A DNA stretch of 14,010 nt from Caryophanales bacterium UBA970 (GTDB lineage Bacteria; Bacillota_I; Bacilli_A; RFN20; CAG-826), in NCBI GenBank assembly GCA_002292805.1, contig DBCA01000008.1:1-14010 (forward strand), read 5' to 3'. A program made the translations under genes and the position numbers. Below, one piece after another: positions 13,106-14,010 of the stretch. The notes below the pieces were generated by a model. It had not been told where the DNA came from and did not search any database. It saw only the letters and a program-made list of their open reading frames with translations. Every line of letters begins with the position of its first letter. Positions within the stretch are counted from its first letter, which is position 1.

Positions 13106-13355
13106 TCTTCCAATTCGGAGGTGTTTGGTCACGGGTGAGCAATTACCCAAAGCCACCTTGCTGAGGATTGTTCTCACTCCACTTGGCCAATTGATGATTG
13201 ATCCTTCTGGCAAACAAAACGGCCGTGGTGCTTACATCAAAAAGGATGTTACCTTACTTGACCGATTAATAAAAGGTCAGTTATTAAGAAAACAGTTCGA
13301 CGTTGAAGTCTCTGAAGATTTCTACGAGCTTCTGAAAAAGGCCCTCCATGAATAA
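13080..13355 (+). CDS. ylxR: YlxR/RnpM family RNA-binding protein
   Basis: YlxR (RnpM in Bacillus) is a small RNA-binding protein encoded between nusA and infB and reported to interact with RNase P. From the ATG at 13080 it has 91 residues, the usual length. The family pattern is clear: LPIRRCLVTGEQLPKATLLRIV, then IDPSGKQNGRGAYIKKD, then a C-terminal helical part. The start is chosen for the GAGGA upstream and because the conserved PxRxC motif begins at residue 10; this makes the gene overlap nusA by 26 nt. The KKK-rich N-terminus fits RNA binding. It overlaps ylxQ by 8 nt. Confidence 0.9.
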   Translation: MNTTKKKSSLPIRRCLVTGEQLPKATLLRIVLTPLGQLMIDPSGKQNGRGAYIKKDVTLLDRLIKGQLLRKQFDVEVSEDFYELLKKALHE

Positions 13356-13704
13356 TCCCTGGTTACAACATCTTCACTTCGTGATGAAGGCCAACGCTTA
13401 TTTAACCGGAGAATTGGCATTAAGAGCCTTATCGCGAAAACAAGTCTATTACGCGATCATTGCATCTGATACCTCGCTTTCTCATCAAAAAATGTTGATT
13501 GAACGATTAAATTACTATCACATTCCTTATCGAATCTTCCTTGATAAAAAAACCATGAATCAACTCACCAAAAAAGAACAAGTCGTGATGATTGCGATAA
13601 CCAACTCACAGCTCGCTAAAACGCTAAAAACAAAGGAGATCGCAGATGAAAAACAAACCACAAATTCGTCAAGAGAATACCCAGGGGAACCTCGGAAAGA
13701 CTGA
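13348..13704 (+). CDS. ylxQ: YlxQ, L7Ae-family RNA-binding protein
   Basis: This is a ribosomal protein L7Ae/L30e-like protein, presumed to bind kink-turn RNA, in its canonical place before infB. The 118 residues contain the family pattern: NAYLTGELALRALSRKQVYYAIIASDTSLSHQ (gate Gly, basic helix, Ala-Ser-Asp), the YYHIPYRIF strand, and VVMIAITNSQLAKTL. The tail of about 20 residues after this is polar and overlaps the start of infB by 59 nt, so it may be a non-conserved extension. A purine-rich AAAAAGG about 8 nt before the ATG serves as ribosome binding site. Confidence 0.88.
   Translation: MNNPWLQHLHFVMKANAYLTGELALRALSRKQVYYAIIASDTSLSHQKMLIERLNYYHIPYRIFLDKKTMNQLTKKEQVVMIAITNSQLAKTLKTKEIADEKQTTNSSREYPGEPRKD
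13634..13638 (+). promoter_or_regulatory. infB ribosome binding site
   Basis: AGGAG (in AAAGGAGAT) 7 nt before the ATG at 13646, inside the coding region of ylxQ. Confidence 0.75.
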
Positions 13705-14010
13705 AGTTGCCAAAGTCACTGGCGATGTTTTTTTATATAACGAACCAATGACCCTTGCTGCTTTTGCAGCAAAATTAAATAAGCCAGCAGCGGAAATTGT
13801 TAAATTTTTGTTCTTAAATAAAAAGATGGTCACGATGAATGCCATGATTGATGATGAAACCATTGGTCTGGTTTGTTTACATTACGGTCTTGATTTTAAA
13901 AAAGAAAAATTAGTCGCTGCCGAAAATATCGAAGATTATTCCATGGACGATGATGCGAAATCCTTAGAAGAAAGAGCACCAGTGGTCACGATCATGGGTC
14001 ACGTTGACCA
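13646..14010 (+). CDS. infB: Translation initiation factor IF-2, 5' part
   Basis: IF-2 is the GTPase that brings initiator tRNA to the 30S subunit and promotes subunit joining. The frame starts at the ATG at 13646 and is still open at the right edge. It shows a short basic/polar start, one IF2_N domain at about residues 22-85 (VFLYNEPMTLAAFAAKLNKP, then AEIVKFLFLNKKMVTMNAMID), a linker, and RAPVVTIMGHVD, the beginning of the G1 motif of the GTPase domain (GHVDHGKT). The long repetitive N-terminal region of Bacillus or enterobacterial IF-2 is missing, as in mycoplasmas. It is the last visible gene of the nusA operon. Confidence 0.95.
   Translation, partial: MKNKPQIRQENTQGNLGKTEVAKVTGDVFLYNEPMTLAAFAAKLNKPAAEIVKFLFLNKKMVTMNAMIDDETIGLVCLHYGLDFKKEKLVAAENIEDYSMDDDAKSLEERAPVVTIMGHVD

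Noticed and set aside
1..14010. Mycoplasma genetic code (TGA as Trp)
   Set aside because: Several genes end naturally in TGA, sometimes overlapping the next start (ATGA, GTGA), and conserved Trp positions use TGG.
1..14010. CRISPR array, insertion sequence, prophage or defence system
   Set aside because: No repeated spacer pattern, transposase or integrase motif, terminal repeats or phage/defence proteins were seen on either strand.

Overview
The window is a low-GC chromosomal segment from a Firmicutes- or Mollicutes-like bacterium. Three features point to the Acholeplasma/Izemoplasma side of the Mollicutes: a ClpB without its N-terminal domain, a NusA with a long charged C-terminal extension, and a short IF-2 N-terminal region. 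Other features fit a relative that kept the standard genetic code: TGA is a stop (several genes end in TGA, and Trp is TGG throughout), a CIRCE operator is present, and the single tRNA has an encoded CCA. The lineage is an inference from these traits, not an identification.

Layout. (1) Positions 1-395, minus strand: the 5' part of a small four-helix membrane protein, possibly AtpI-like, leaving the left edge. (2) Positions 474-4299, plus strand: a tight cluster of prs (PRPP synthase), an iron-dependent alcohol dehydrogenase, a thiol (Cys) glutathione peroxidase and a divergent galactokinase-like GHMP kinase, with junctions between a 4-nt overlap and a 1-nt gap. (3) Positions 4300-4740: a self-contained unit for an unrecognised 58-residue protein, with two cre-like (CcpA/LacI-type) operators, a 22-bp palindrome, a promoter, a 5'-terminal stem-loop, a strong ribosome binding site and an intrinsic terminator. 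(4) Positions 4751-4930: a 54-residue single-helix membrane protein whose promoter implies a leaderless mRNA. (5) Positions 4927-7161: clpB with a consensus promoter and an HrcA/CIRCE operator. (6) Positions 7148-7289: tRNA-Thr(GGT) with its own promoter and terminator. (7) Positions 7291-8757: thyX followed by an overlapping secreted or membrane-anchored alpha/beta hydrolase. (8) Positions 10815-8722, minus strand: a CrtI/CrtN-type carotenoid desaturase-family flavoprotein and a six-helix membrane protein. (9) Positions 10847-14010: the conserved rimP-nusA-ylxR-ylxQ-infB operon; infB leaves the right edge.

Most of the window is housekeeping: nucleotide precursors (prs, thyX), protein rescue (clpB) and transcription/translation (the nusA-infB operon, the tRNA). 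I see no mobile element, CRISPR array, phage gene or defence system. The parts most worth following up are the heavily regulated 58-aa gene, a hairpin in the nusA operon leader that could be an autoregulatory attenuator, the GHMP kinase with an altered sugar-binding motif, and the extended NusA tail.
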